Notes under the pieces: model-generated
What the model was told of the DNA's origin: nothing
What the model saw: only the letters and a program-made list of their open reading frames with translations
Database searches by the model: none
Made by a program: the position numbers and the translations under genes
NCBI GenBank assembly: GCA_963580245.1
Contig: CAUZJO010000154.1
Span: forward strand, 1 to 11,054
Source of the DNA: CAUZJO01 sp963580245
Lineage (GTDB): Bacteria; Sumerlaeota; Sumerlaeia; MVZB01
Length of the DNA stretch: 11,054 nt
Direction: 5' to 3'
In this document: one piece after another, positions 1-7,900 of the stretch
How the letters are laid out: each line of letters begins with the position of its first letter
How positions within the stretch are numbered: position 1 is the stretch's first letter

Positions 1-158
1 AATACGAGGAGATTTACCCGAAGGCCTATGCCGATGGGCTGGCGCTACACCAAGGACTTGGAGACTACTTTGCCTACTATAACGGAGAAAGGAGACATTG
101 GGCTCTGGACAAGAAGACCCCGGCAGAAGTATTTGTCGGTGGAGGGGGTCGGACATGA
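1..158 (+). CDS. IS3-family transposase OrfB, C-terminal end (partial, 5' cut by window edge)
   Basis: The reading frame starting at base 3 is open from the window edge to a TGA at 156-158 and gives about 51 residues. It reads YEEIYPKAY, then LGDYFAYYNGERRHWALDKKTPAEVF. This is the hallmark C-terminus of IS3-group DDE transposases (integrase core): an aromatic-rich Y-F-x-Y-Y-N-x-E-R motif, H-x-A-L-D, then T-P-A-E-V-F. The last catalytic Glu lies upstream, outside the window. The protein would catalyse circle-forming copy-out transposition, normally as an OrfAB frameshift product. The last residues (GGGGRT) are a non-conserved tail. Seen: the motif and the stop. Known: family assignment by motif. 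Whether the complete element is functional cannot be told from this fragment. Confidence 0.85.
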   Translation, partial: YEEIYPKAYADGLALHQGLGDYFAYYNGERRHWALDKKTPAEVFVGGGGRT

Positions 159-313
159 TCGAGCGAGATGCCGTCGCTTCGCTTCGGGGACGGGCCGCGC
201 CACGCAACGGCATTAGCAGGGGCGGCTTGTTGACCGCTCAAAACACGCAACAGGCAACCACAGATTCCACCTTAAATTCGCCGGTTCGTGGTCTAAGATT
301 GGAGGGGGCTAAA
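159..313 (+). mobile_element. Probable 3' non-coding end of the IS3 element, including the right terminal repeat
   Basis: There is no convincing gene between the transposase stop and the next ribosome binding site. The stretch near 280-313 contains CACCTTAAATTCGCC, then GTGGTCTAAGATTGGAGG. Similar text is common at the right ends of IS3 elements: a CCACCTTAAAT block followed by a GTCCAA...TTGGAGGG terminal repeat. The exact last base cannot be fixed, because the left end of this copy is outside the window and no target-site duplication can be compared. The boundary given is an inference. Confidence 0.45.
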
Positions 314-321
314 TCGTTAAG

Positions 322-332
322 GAACTAAGGAG
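322..332 (+). promoter_or_regulatory. Strong Shine-Dalgarno for the 337 gene
   Basis: AACTAAGGAGATACATG: an AAGGAG core is followed by 5 bases and then ATG at 337. It fixes the start of the downstream gene and is the main evidence that this gene is real. It lies only about 15 bases beyond the probable IS3 right end. Confidence 0.7.
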
Positions 333-336
333 ATAC

Positions 337-720
337 ATGAAGCATGACATCCCGAATGATCTACGCGATCAATGCATCTTGGAAAGTATCACAGGTGTTC
401 GCAATTCCGAGACGGGGACCGCCATCAAAGGCAAGGAAGATGAAATCTGGTCGTTTGATGATGAGTGGCCGATTATAAAACTTGATGAGTTTTATCTCGT
501 GTCAAGGAAACTCGGTGAGCTTACACAAGATATCGTGCTTTATCGTCTTTATGATGAGCCGAAGGTGCGGAGGTGCCTAAATTACCGCTTTCCCACAAGT
601 TTTAACTTCATTCTTGAACAGACCATTCCAAGCTATTGTGATGAATATATACGCGACATTTTTTATCCGGCTCAGCTCTTGGAAATCCTGGAAAGAGTTT
701 TGAACATCGAGATGACTTGA
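337..720 (+). CDS. Hypothetical acidic 127-residue protein next to IS3 end
   Basis: I do not recognise this protein. It is a small soluble polypeptide with no signal peptide or membrane segment, and it is rich in Asp, Glu, Leu, Ile and Tyr. A Trp-containing acidic patch (EIWSFDDEWP, residues about 45-54) lies before a likely beta/alpha region, and the last third looks helical (LLEILERVLNIE). The start is supported by AAGGAG five bases upstream. Base composition is clearly less GC-rich than miaB or the envelope genes, with many A/T third positions, which suggests more recent acquisition. It follows the right end of an IS3 element by about 23 bases and has no partner gene in the same direction. 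Small acidic proteins of this type are often immunity proteins or orphan cargo, but nothing here proves that. The 197 bases after it (721-917) hold no gene I can support. Confidence 0.6.
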   Translation: MKHDIPNDLRDQCILESITGVRNSETGTAIKGKEDEIWSFDDEWPIIKLDEFYLVSRKLGELTQDIVLYRLYDEPKVRRCLNYRFPTSFNFILEQTIPSYCDEYIRDIFYPAQLLEILERVLNIEMT

Positions 721-917
721 GTGTGGGAACAAGCTGATAAAATTGGCGAGGATGGAACCTATCGCCCGTGACAGGTCAGAGATCAAGGCTCCCATCATTC
801 CATCTCGAAGCAATTCGGTGTCTGATGCGTGCATGCGCATATCGCGTAAGACCGTGACCCCTTGACAACCTTCACTGAATACTATAGTTCGACTTATTGA
901 TACGCGTCAACTCGACT

Positions 918-2249
918 TCACGCCACCGCCTCGGCCATCGCCCGCCCGAACAGCGTATGCCCGTTGGCGTCGTGGATTTGGGCTTGGGTGAGGCGGCCGA
1001 TCCATGTTTTGGGGCCGGGGAGGATGACCATTTTGTCGCCGCGCGTGCGGGCGAGCAGGTCGCCGGGGGTGCGGGAGGCGAGGTCTTCGATCAGGACGTC
1101 GAGCCGCCGGCCGATCAGGTCGCGGTTGCGCTCGAGGCTGATCGACTCTTGCAGCTCGATGAGGCGGGCGAGGCGGTCCTTCTTTTCGGCGAGCGCGACG
1201 TGGTCGGTGAACTCCTCGGCGGCGGGCGTGCCGGGGCGGGGGGAATACATGTACATGTAAGCCGAATCGAAACGCACGCGGCGCACAAGGTCGAGCGTTT
1301 GCTCGAACTGCGCCGCGCTCTCGCCGGGGAAGCCGACGATGATGTCCGTCGTGAGGGTCGCATCGGGAACGGCGGCGCGCACGCGATCGACCAGGCGCAG
1401 ATAATCCTCGCGCGTGTAGACCCGCCGCATGCGTCGCAGCACGTCGGTGGCGCCCGATTGGACCGGGAGGTGGAAGTTCTCGCAGACGTTGGGCGTCTGG
1501 GCGACGGCCTCGATATGCGCCGCGTTGCAATCGCGCGGGTGCGAGGTGATGTAACGGACCCAGGCCTCGCCGCTCGCCTCGCCCACGCGGCGCAGCAGGT
1601 TGCCGAAACTGCGCGTTCCCTCGTCCGGCTGGCGGTAGCTGTTGACGTTCTGGCCGACCAGCGTGATCTCCTTGCAGCCGCCGGCGGCGAGTTGCCCGAC
1701 TTCGGCGACGATCTCTCGCCACGGTCGGCTTTCCTCGCGGCCGCGCGTGCGCGGGACGATGCAGTAACTGCACGACTTGTTGCAGCCGAAGATGATGTTG
1801 ACCAGGCCCTTGAGCGGACGCTGGCGAACGGGGACGACGTCGGCGGGGTAGGCTTCGTCGAGGATCTCGGTGCACGTCTGCGGCTGACCGGTGGCGATGA
1901 CGCGATCGAGCAGCGGGCTGAGCCGCGCGATCGCCCGCGTGCCGAGGATCAGGTCCAGGTGCGGCAGGCGGTCGAGCAGGCCTTCGGCTTCTTTCTGCGC
2001 CATGCAGCCGGTGACGCCGAGTATGCGGCCAGGCCGGGCGCGTTTGAGCTTGCGCAGCTGCGCCAGGCGGCTCATCGCGCGTTCCTCGGCCCCCTGGCGG
2101 ATGACGCACGTGTTGTAGAGGATCACGTCGGCGTCGTCCTCGCGCTGGGCGCGCCGCCAACCCTTGGCCACAAGAATCCCCTCCATCAGTTCCGAATCAT
2201 ACTGATTCATCTGGCAACCGAACGTGGTGATGGCATACGTGCGACTCAT
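918..2249 (-). CDS. miaB: tRNA-2-methylthio-N6-dimethylallyladenosine synthase MiaB
   Basis: This radical-SAM methylthiotransferase turns i6A37 into ms2i6A37 in tRNAs that read UNN codons, in the cytoplasm, using two 4Fe-4S clusters. From the chosen start (443 residues), the N-terminal MTTase domain shows the three auxiliary-cluster cysteines: TFGCQMN (C12), NTCVIR (C48) and TGCMAQ (C82). The radical SAM motif is GCNKSCSYC (C156, C160, C163), followed by the MiaB-typical VPRTRGREESR and then LVGQNVNSY, LPVQSG and DIIVGFPGE. A TRAM-like tail (about residues 375-440) ends the protein. RGREESR with NVNSY favours MiaB over RimO or MtaB. The start is uncertain: ATGs at 2255 and 2264 and an upstream extension to 2345 are also in frame, and none has a good Shine-Dalgarno. 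I took the ATG directly before SRTYAITTFGC, which matches the usual family N-terminus. The gene is transcribed alone and is divergent from the 2515 gene. Confidence 0.94.
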   Translation of the reverse strand: MSRTYAITTFGCQMNQYDSELMEGILVAKGWRRAQREDDADVILYNTCVIRQGAEERAMSRLAQLRKLKRARPGRILGVTGCMAQKEAEGLLDRLPHLDLILGTRAIARLSPLLDRVIATGQPQTCTEILDEAYPADVVPVRQRPLKGLVNIIFGCNKSCSYCIVPRTRGREESRPWREIVAEVGQLAAGGCKEITLVGQNVNSYRQPDEGTRSFGNLLRRVGEASGEAWVRYITSHPRDCNAAHIEAVAQTPNVCENFHLPVQSGATDVLRRMRRVYTREDYLRLVDRVRAAVPDATLTTDIIVGFPGESAAQFEQTLDLVRRVRFDSAYMYMYSPRPGTPAAEEFTDHVALAEKKDRLARLIELQESISLERNRDLIGRRLDVLIEDLASRTPGDLLARTRGDKMVILPGPKTWIGRLTQAQIHDANGHTLFGRAMAEAVA

Positions 2250-2514
2250 GGGCATGAGTATCATAATTGAAGGGTTCCGACGCAACAAGGGGAAAGAAAC
2301 GGTGTCGGTTGCCCGGTGCATGGCGTAGGGCGCGGCGCGCCCCACGCTCGTGAGCGAATCAAATGGATTCCGCGTTCAACGCGAACTTGACCGAGCGGAT
2401 GAGTCGAATGGCGGTCGATGGTTGATGAGAACGGCCGCCCTATGCGCGTTCCAGCTCCTCAATCCAGTCGGTCGTGAACTCGGCGACTTGCCCGGGGCGG
2501 GCGGGGAGGACCGC

Positions 2515-3180
2515 ATGGGGCGAACGGGGAAGCAGCGAGTGACGAAAGCGGCAGGCCGGGTCGAGCATCCGTTCGAGCGTGACGATCTCGCGGCGCACGG
2601 GGACGAGGAGGTCCACAAGCTTCGCCACCGCGACGCCGAGGTGCGCCGCCACGAAGAATCCCACCGCGCCGTCCTGGGCCGCTACTCCCGCGGCGGCATC
2701 CAATATGAATACGAGCAGGGGCCCGACAACCGCCGTTACGCGGTCGGCGGCCACGTGGGGGTCGATACCGGCCGCGAGTCCAGGCCGGAGGCCACGATCC
2801 GCAAAGCCCAGATCATCCGCCGCAGCGCCCTGGCCCCCGCCCAGCCCTCGGGCCAGGACAAAGCCGTCGCCGCCCAAGCCTCCCAAATGGAAACCGAAGC
2901 CCGCGCCGAGCTTCGACGCGAGCAGGTGGAAAAACAGAAAATCGGCGGTGAAAACAATCGAGACGTGACAGGCCCGCTAAAAACCGATCAAACCGACGCG
3001 GGTTTGGATAAGGATTCCTCCGGCTCGAATCAGGCCGAGGTTTTCGAGTTGAACGGCGATGAGACTCCCAAGCCGGAGAAGCCTCACTCTTTCAATGGTA
3101 CTCGGACATTATCTTACGCCGGTGAAGAGAACCGAAGCCACATCCGGGTCGAAGCAGCGTCAATCAACGTGACGATCTGA
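2515..3180 (+). CDS. SprA-related (PF12118-type) putative HEXXH metallopeptidase
   Basis: The core shows the SprA-related family signature in order: EEVHKLRHRDAEVRRHEESH, then YSRGGIQYEYEQGPDNRRYAVGG, D-T, PEATIRKAQ-IRRSALAPA, QD-AVAAQASQME-ARAEL. The HEESH (residues 46-50 from this start) is a HEXXH zinc-binding motif, so a metallopeptidase role is possible; activity is not established for the family as far as I know. After the domain (about residue 150) comes a hydrophilic tail of about 70 residues with no recognisable fold. There is no signal peptide. The start chosen, ATG 2515, has GGGGAGGA five bases upstream. The frame stays open to a GTG at 2350 (276 residues), but that start has no Shine-Dalgarno and the extra segment is not family-like. 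The gene lies divergent to miaB and convergent with the DUF4129 gene, so it is probably monocistronic. The 96 bases after it hold no clear terminator. Confidence 0.8.
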   Translation: MGRTGKQRVTKAAGRVEHPFERDDLAAHGDEEVHKLRHRDAEVRRHEESHRAVLGRYSRGGIQYEYEQGPDNRRYAVGGHVGVDTGRESRPEATIRKAQIIRRSALAPAQPSGQDKAVAAQASQMETEARAELRREQVEKQKIGGENNRDVTGPLKTDQTDAGLDKDSSGSNQAEVFELNGDETPKPEKPHSFNGTRTLSYAGEENRSHIRVEAASINVTI

Positions 3181-3276
3181 GCCCAGTCCCCCATTCCCAT
3201 CTTCTCTGTTGTCACTTGCCCTCCGCGAACCCTCATGCATACGGATTGAGTGGACGCATGGGGTAAATCACGTCCA

Positions 3277-4929
3277 TCATGCCGGCTGACTGGCTGCGTG
3301 GCGCTTGAGTTCGTTCCAGAACCTCTGGAGTTCGGGGAAGCGCTCCTCGGACACGGATTGGCCCGAGAATTCGCTGTAGCTGATCATGTCGGATATAAAC
3401 CGGGCCTGGGGCTCGAAGCCGACCAGCGGCTCGGGTGCGCTGTCGACGAACTCGCGGGGCGTCTGGTCGGGCGGACAGGCGGCGCCGGCGTCGGCGCAAA
3501 AGGCCACCGTCGCCTCCCATAGGTAACGGACCAAAGCGTCGCCGTCGCGCGGGCCATAGGCGCCGTCGAACGGATTGGTGAACCGGCCGAAGCGCGCCAG
3601 GGCGGCCGCCGCTCTCTTGGGCGGCTTTTTCCGTTTGCGCGCGTGGCGAGTCTCCCGGTCGCCCGCCCGCAGCCGCAGATTCGCGAACCCCTCGCCGATG
3701 CGCTGCGCGAACATATAAATCGCCATCAACGCCACGAATATCCCCCCCAACGCCGCGATCACGATGATAAACTTCATGAACCACGTTATCAGCTTGCGCC
3801 ACGACTCATTGACGATGGTCCGCACCTCCATCTGGCGTCGGAATTCGGGCTCAACGCCGGTGTTGCGCGTAATCTCCGAAAGATACTCGTCTTCCATGGC
3901 GTCGATATTCTCGTAACGCTCCTTTTCCCATTGCGCGTAGTCGTCGCGGTCGAACTTCGTCCGCCGCTGGGGCTTTTGGCCGTCTGGGTCCGGGGCGAGG
4001 CCGGCGTCCCTCATCCCATGTTTGCTCTCCAGCCCTCGGTAGACGCTCTTGATCTGCTCGCGCACGTAGAGGCCCGGCGTCGAGGGCGGCTGCGGCAGCA
4101 GAAATCCCATGACCAGCACGACCGTAACCAACGCAACGCCCAAGCCCAACCACGTCAGCGCCAGCCCCTCGGGCAGCGCCATGCCGCGACCGGCGAAGTA
4201 GGCGCGCAGTTGCCCCAGGCTCGACATCGAAAGCAACGCCAGCGCGCACCACAGATAGATGAACAGAAACGCCCCCAACCGCACCCGCGCGCCCGACTGC
4301 TCGGCCCCGAACAGATAAACGCCTAAACCAAAAACCGGGACCGCGAACAGCGAGAAATAGATGATGACCCGCCCCGGATGCCGCCCCGGCAGCCGCTCGG
4401 CCAGTTTCTTGTCCACCTCGGTCTCGGCTGGCTCGTCTTGCGTATCTTTTTCGTCTCCGCGATCGAACGGCGCCGGCGGGACCCCACTCGGCCGCGTGTC
4501 CGTGAAGATCCCCGACTCGGCCGAGCGCGCCACCGCGTCCGAGTCGTCAATCGAACACGCCGCCGCAATCCGATGCCCCACCCACCACAGGATCCCGAAC
4601 AGGACCAGGTTCACGATGAAAACGATGAACGGATGCAACGGAACGCGAAACGTAAAGGCGTGATAAGCGGCGAACAACCCCATCGCGATGCCGAGCACCC
4701 AACCATAGACCCCCGCGGCGGTCGGGCCTTGAGAGCGACGCAGTTGCTGGATCAGGATCACGCCAAGCGCGAAGGAGAGCGTCGCCTGGCGCAGTTTCAG
4801 GTCGCCGCCGCCGATAAACACCGCGCGCACATCGATCAGATACATCAGCAACGACGCCAACAATCCCCACACGCACAGCGGGATGAACACGCCCGTCAGG
4901 ACGCGCGAGAGGCCTTCGTTCGATCGCAC
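3277..4929 (-). CDS. Polytopic membrane protein with DUF4129-like C-terminal domain
   Basis: This 550-residue integral membrane protein has about eight hydrophobic segments: four in the first 125 residues (e.g. GVFIPLCVWGLLASLLMYLI, FIVFIVNLVLFGILWWVG), three around 188-280 (VIIYFSLFAVPVFGLGVYLF, FLFIYLWCALALL, LGLGVALVTVVLVMGFLL) and one at about 385-410 (FMKFIIVIAALGGIFVALMA). A charged soluble loop (about 125-185) and a Lys/Arg-rich stretch (KRKKPPKRA, about 440) separate them. The last 90 residues (ALVRYLWEA, then TPREFVDSAP, then a helix ending FPELQRFWNEL) match the DUF4129 pattern seen at the end of membrane proteins that often sit beside transglutaminase-like and DUF58/MoxR genes. None of those partners is present here. 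The start is GTG, with TTGGAG eight bases upstream. It lies 42 bases behind the stop of the 1444-residue secreted protein on the same strand, so co-transcription is likely. The biochemical function is unknown. Confidence 0.8.
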   Translation of the reverse strand: MRSNEGLSRVLTGVFIPLCVWGLLASLLMYLIDVRAVFIGGGDLKLRQATLSFALGVILIQQLRRSQGPTAAGVYGWVLGIAMGLFAAYHAFTFRVPLHPFIVFIVNLVLFGILWWVGHRIAAACSIDDSDAVARSAESGIFTDTRPSGVPPAPFDRGDEKDTQDEPAETEVDKKLAERLPGRHPGRVIIYFSLFAVPVFGLGVYLFGAEQSGARVRLGAFLFIYLWCALALLSMSSLGQLRAYFAGRGMALPEGLALTWLGLGVALVTVVLVMGFLLPQPPSTPGLYVREQIKSVYRGLESKHGMRDAGLAPDPDGQKPQRRTKFDRDDYAQWEKERYENIDAMEDEYLSEITRNTGVEPEFRRQMEVRTIVNESWRKLITWFMKFIIVIAALGGIFVALMAIYMFAQRIGEGFANLRLRAGDRETRHARKRKKPPKRAAAALARFGRFTNPFDGAYGPRDGDALVRYLWEATVAFCADAGAACPPDQTPREFVDSAPEPLVGFEPQARFISDMISYSEFSGQSVSEERFPELQRFWNELKRHAASQPA

Positions 4930-4971
4930 GCGTTCAACTCCAAACCAACATCACGCGGTCCCCGTTCACCT

Positions 4972-7900
4972 CTATTCATATATCTCCCAGCTCGCCGGAT
5001 CAACGTTCGCCTCGCCCGTTTCCGGCCCGCCGGGGTCGCCACCGCCGGAACCGCCGATGATCGTGAACGGCGCGTCGCTCTCGTCGCTCAACGCCGGGTC
5101 CCACGTGCTGACGACGCGGACCCTGTAATCGGAACCGCTGGGGACCAGTGGGACGGTGATCGTGTCGGTGTCCTCGCCGTCGGGGTCCCAATCCAGGCCG
5201 AGGTTGGCGACCTTGCCCGTGCCGTCATGCAGTTCGAACAAGACGCCGGTCCCCGCGATCCGCGTGTTCGTTTTCCAACTCAACTGCATCCGCTGTTGCG
5301 AAAACGATTCCCACGTCTCACCGCCGTTGGGTTCGATGACGAGCACCGGATTGTCCGAGATCATGAACGGCGCGTCGCCGTCGTCAAACAGCTCCCCATT
5401 CCAGGTGCTGATGACCCGCACGCGGTAATCGCCACCGATCGGCAACAGCGGCAGATAAACTTCGTCCACGCCCTCGCCGGCGGCGTTCCAGCCGTATCCC
5501 AGCCGGTCCACCCGCCCCTGGCCGTCGCGCAACTCAAACTCCACGCCCGTCCCCGCCGTGGCCACGTCGGTCCGCCAGTGGATTTCCATGAAGTCGTCCG
5601 CCATCAACACCTCGCCGCCGTTGGGCGCGAGGACCTGGACGGCTTCGGCCGGCGGCCGGGGAGTCGGTGTGGGCGTGGGCTCAGGGGTGGGGGTGGGCGT
5701 TTTCTCAATCAGGCCCCTCTGCGGGATGTTTTGATGAATGTCATTCCAACGGCCAGGAATCAAGCTTCGGATGCCTTTAAACTCGACAATGTCTTCACCT
5801 TCGTGGTCGTTGTTCGGTTCACCACTCCCCCAGTTTGTGTAAGTGATCGATTCTCCACTGATCCATTGAAACCCACCATCAGGTTCCGTGCTGCCAGGCG
5901 ACTGATACAGCCCGATCCAGAAGTTGATTGTATCAGGGTCGAATGTTTGCAGAATCCAGTCATTTTCCGCCTGGCTTCTGATGGTTGCCAAGTGTCCTCC
6001 AGCAGCAGCAGCTTCGGCTTCGGCTTCTTCCCAAGAGCCCGCAACCTCCGTTAGTCGATACAGGTGCCCGTTCGACGGATTCTCCACCCATCCGGCAGTA
6101 GGGGTAGGCGTCGGTGTAGGTGTAGGTTCCGGTGTGGCGGTTGGCGTCGGTTCCGGGGTTGGCGTCGGTGTGGGCGTGCGCGTGGGCGAAGCACCGTCCA
6201 GGATGCGAAGCACGATCAGACCATTGTTTTGGTCAAGGGCGTAGACGATGTCTCCGTCGACCGCGATGCTTTCAACGTTTGAAGGGGTTGAATACGAGGC
6301 AAGGATGTAATCGGGATGTCCCGGCTCGGAGATATCGATCACCACCAAACCCCAGTCCGTCCCGGCAAACAGCCGATCCCCGTCGAGGAGAGGTACGGCG
6401 TCGGAAGTCCTGTCGGGAGGTCTGTAGGTAGCGACCGATTCGACGGATTGGGGATTACTGATATCGTAGATCGTCATGCCGCTCACACTTTTCCAGACGA
6501 CGACATAAGGCCATTCGAAAACCAGGTCAGTTGCAAAGCCAAACGCCCCCGGCGCCTTACTGATGATTGTCGGTTGGGCGGGATTGGTTACATCGTAGAT
6601 AACACCTTCGTTCTGAACTCGCCTGTATCCGACAAGTTGATCTCCATCGATATCGAATCTCGACTCGATGTTCGCGATGGCGCTGATTCGTTCAGGCGAT
6701 CCGGGATCAGCGACATCATAGATCTGAATCAAATCGGGATTAAGGTGGCTTAGGTATGCCGTATGATTGCTGACACGAACCTTCCACGGACGCCCAATCG
6801 GAGTCCGAGAGACAAGGGCGATGTTCTCAGGGTCTCTCGCATCCAATATGTCCATGGATGTTTCCGCAATCGTCAGGTAAACATGCTCGGCCTCAGCGTC
6901 TAGATCTTCTATGGGCCCGGTGCCCCGATGTTCTCCAAGAACTCTCGGTGTTGTAGGATCGCCGATGTCGATCACCGATAAAATGTAGGTCGAATCAGGA
7001 AAGGGTAGATCGAAGACATTCGTTGCCACATAGAGTCTGTCCCCTTCCAGCACCAGCTCAATCCCAAACCCCTCAACCTTAAGCCACGAGACCAACTCCA
7101 TGTTGAACACCCACGGCGAGGCGCCCATGCCGCCTCCGCCTCCAGGTGGCGGCGTCGGTTCGGGGCTGGGAGTCGGTGTGGGTGTGGGGCTGGCCGTCGG
7201 TGTTGGCGTTGGCGTTGGCGTGGGCGTTGACGTCGGGGGCGGGGTCGGGGTCGGGGTCTCAAACACCGGAGCCTCCGATTGGGTCCATGTCGGGTCCGCG
7301 TCATCGACTCCGGCCGATGCGCCCAGCCGCCCGTCGTTGGCGTTGGGGCTTGAATCGCCCGCGACCTGCCCCATCCCCTCGTTGAAGTTCCAATGCGCCA
7401 CCAGGCCCGGTTCGTCGCCCGTCAGCTCCATGTTCATCGCGCCCCGAATCTGTTCGCCGCCGCGCGCGACCGACCAGATGCGGATTTCGTCGATGAGGCC
7501 GTCAAAGACGCCGCGCGAGTCATGGTTGGTGTGCCGGAGGTTGCCGATCCTGAGCGGCGCGTCACCTATACGATGTGGAGGAGAAACGGGCGGCGGACCT
7601 GGGCGATGTGGAGGAGAAACGGGCGGCGGACCTGGGCGATGTGGAGGAGAAACGGGCGGCGGACCTGGGCGTGGAAAAGGTCGAACTGGACGACTTGATG
7701 CGCCGGCGATGACGCCGCCGAAATCTACCCCATAGCTCGTTTCCGTCCCTTCCAGCATCCCGTTGACATGGATTCGCAGGTCCGCCCCATCGTACGTGGC
7801 GGCGACGTGATGCCACTGATTTTCGGGATGGGGGAGCGAAAACAGCGCGAAATCCTGGTCATCCGAAGCGCGTTCCATTCCCGTCAGGAACCGATTATCG

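Noticed and set aside
577..840. 87-residue minus-strand open frame overlapping the 337-720 gene
   Set aside because: It has no ribosome binding site or motif. The overlapping plus-strand gene has a strong AAGGAG start.
862..888. Promoter-like TTGACA ... TATAGT on the plus strand
   Set aside because: The spacer is 15 bases rather than about 17. It would only transcribe antisense into the 3' end of miaB, with no plus-strand gene to serve.
897..2270. 457-residue plus-strand open frame over miaB
   Set aside because: It is exactly antisense to miaB, which has all diagnostic cysteine motifs. The plus-strand reading is low-complexity (Ala, Arg, Gly, Asp, Glu) and is typical of high-GC antisense frames.
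3229..3260. Possible bidirectional terminator between the SprA-like and DUF4129 genes
   Set aside because: CCTCATGC can pair with GCATGGGG (one wobble), but the loop is 17 bases and there is no T-run on either side; too weak to list.
4378..6054. 558-residue plus-strand open frame
   Set aside because: It runs antisense across the end of the mosaic protein and the start of the membrane protein, with no family motifs and no ribosome binding site. It is a shadow frame.
7571..7669. Possible CRISPR array
   Set aside because: The three 33-bp units are directly abutting with no spacers, lie inside a coding frame, and have no cas genes nearby.
7100..7735. Plus-strand frame with GVGVGV-rich text
   Set aside because: The Gly-Val repeats are the antisense reading of the Thr-Pro linker codons and are not an elastin-like or PE-PGRS-like protein.
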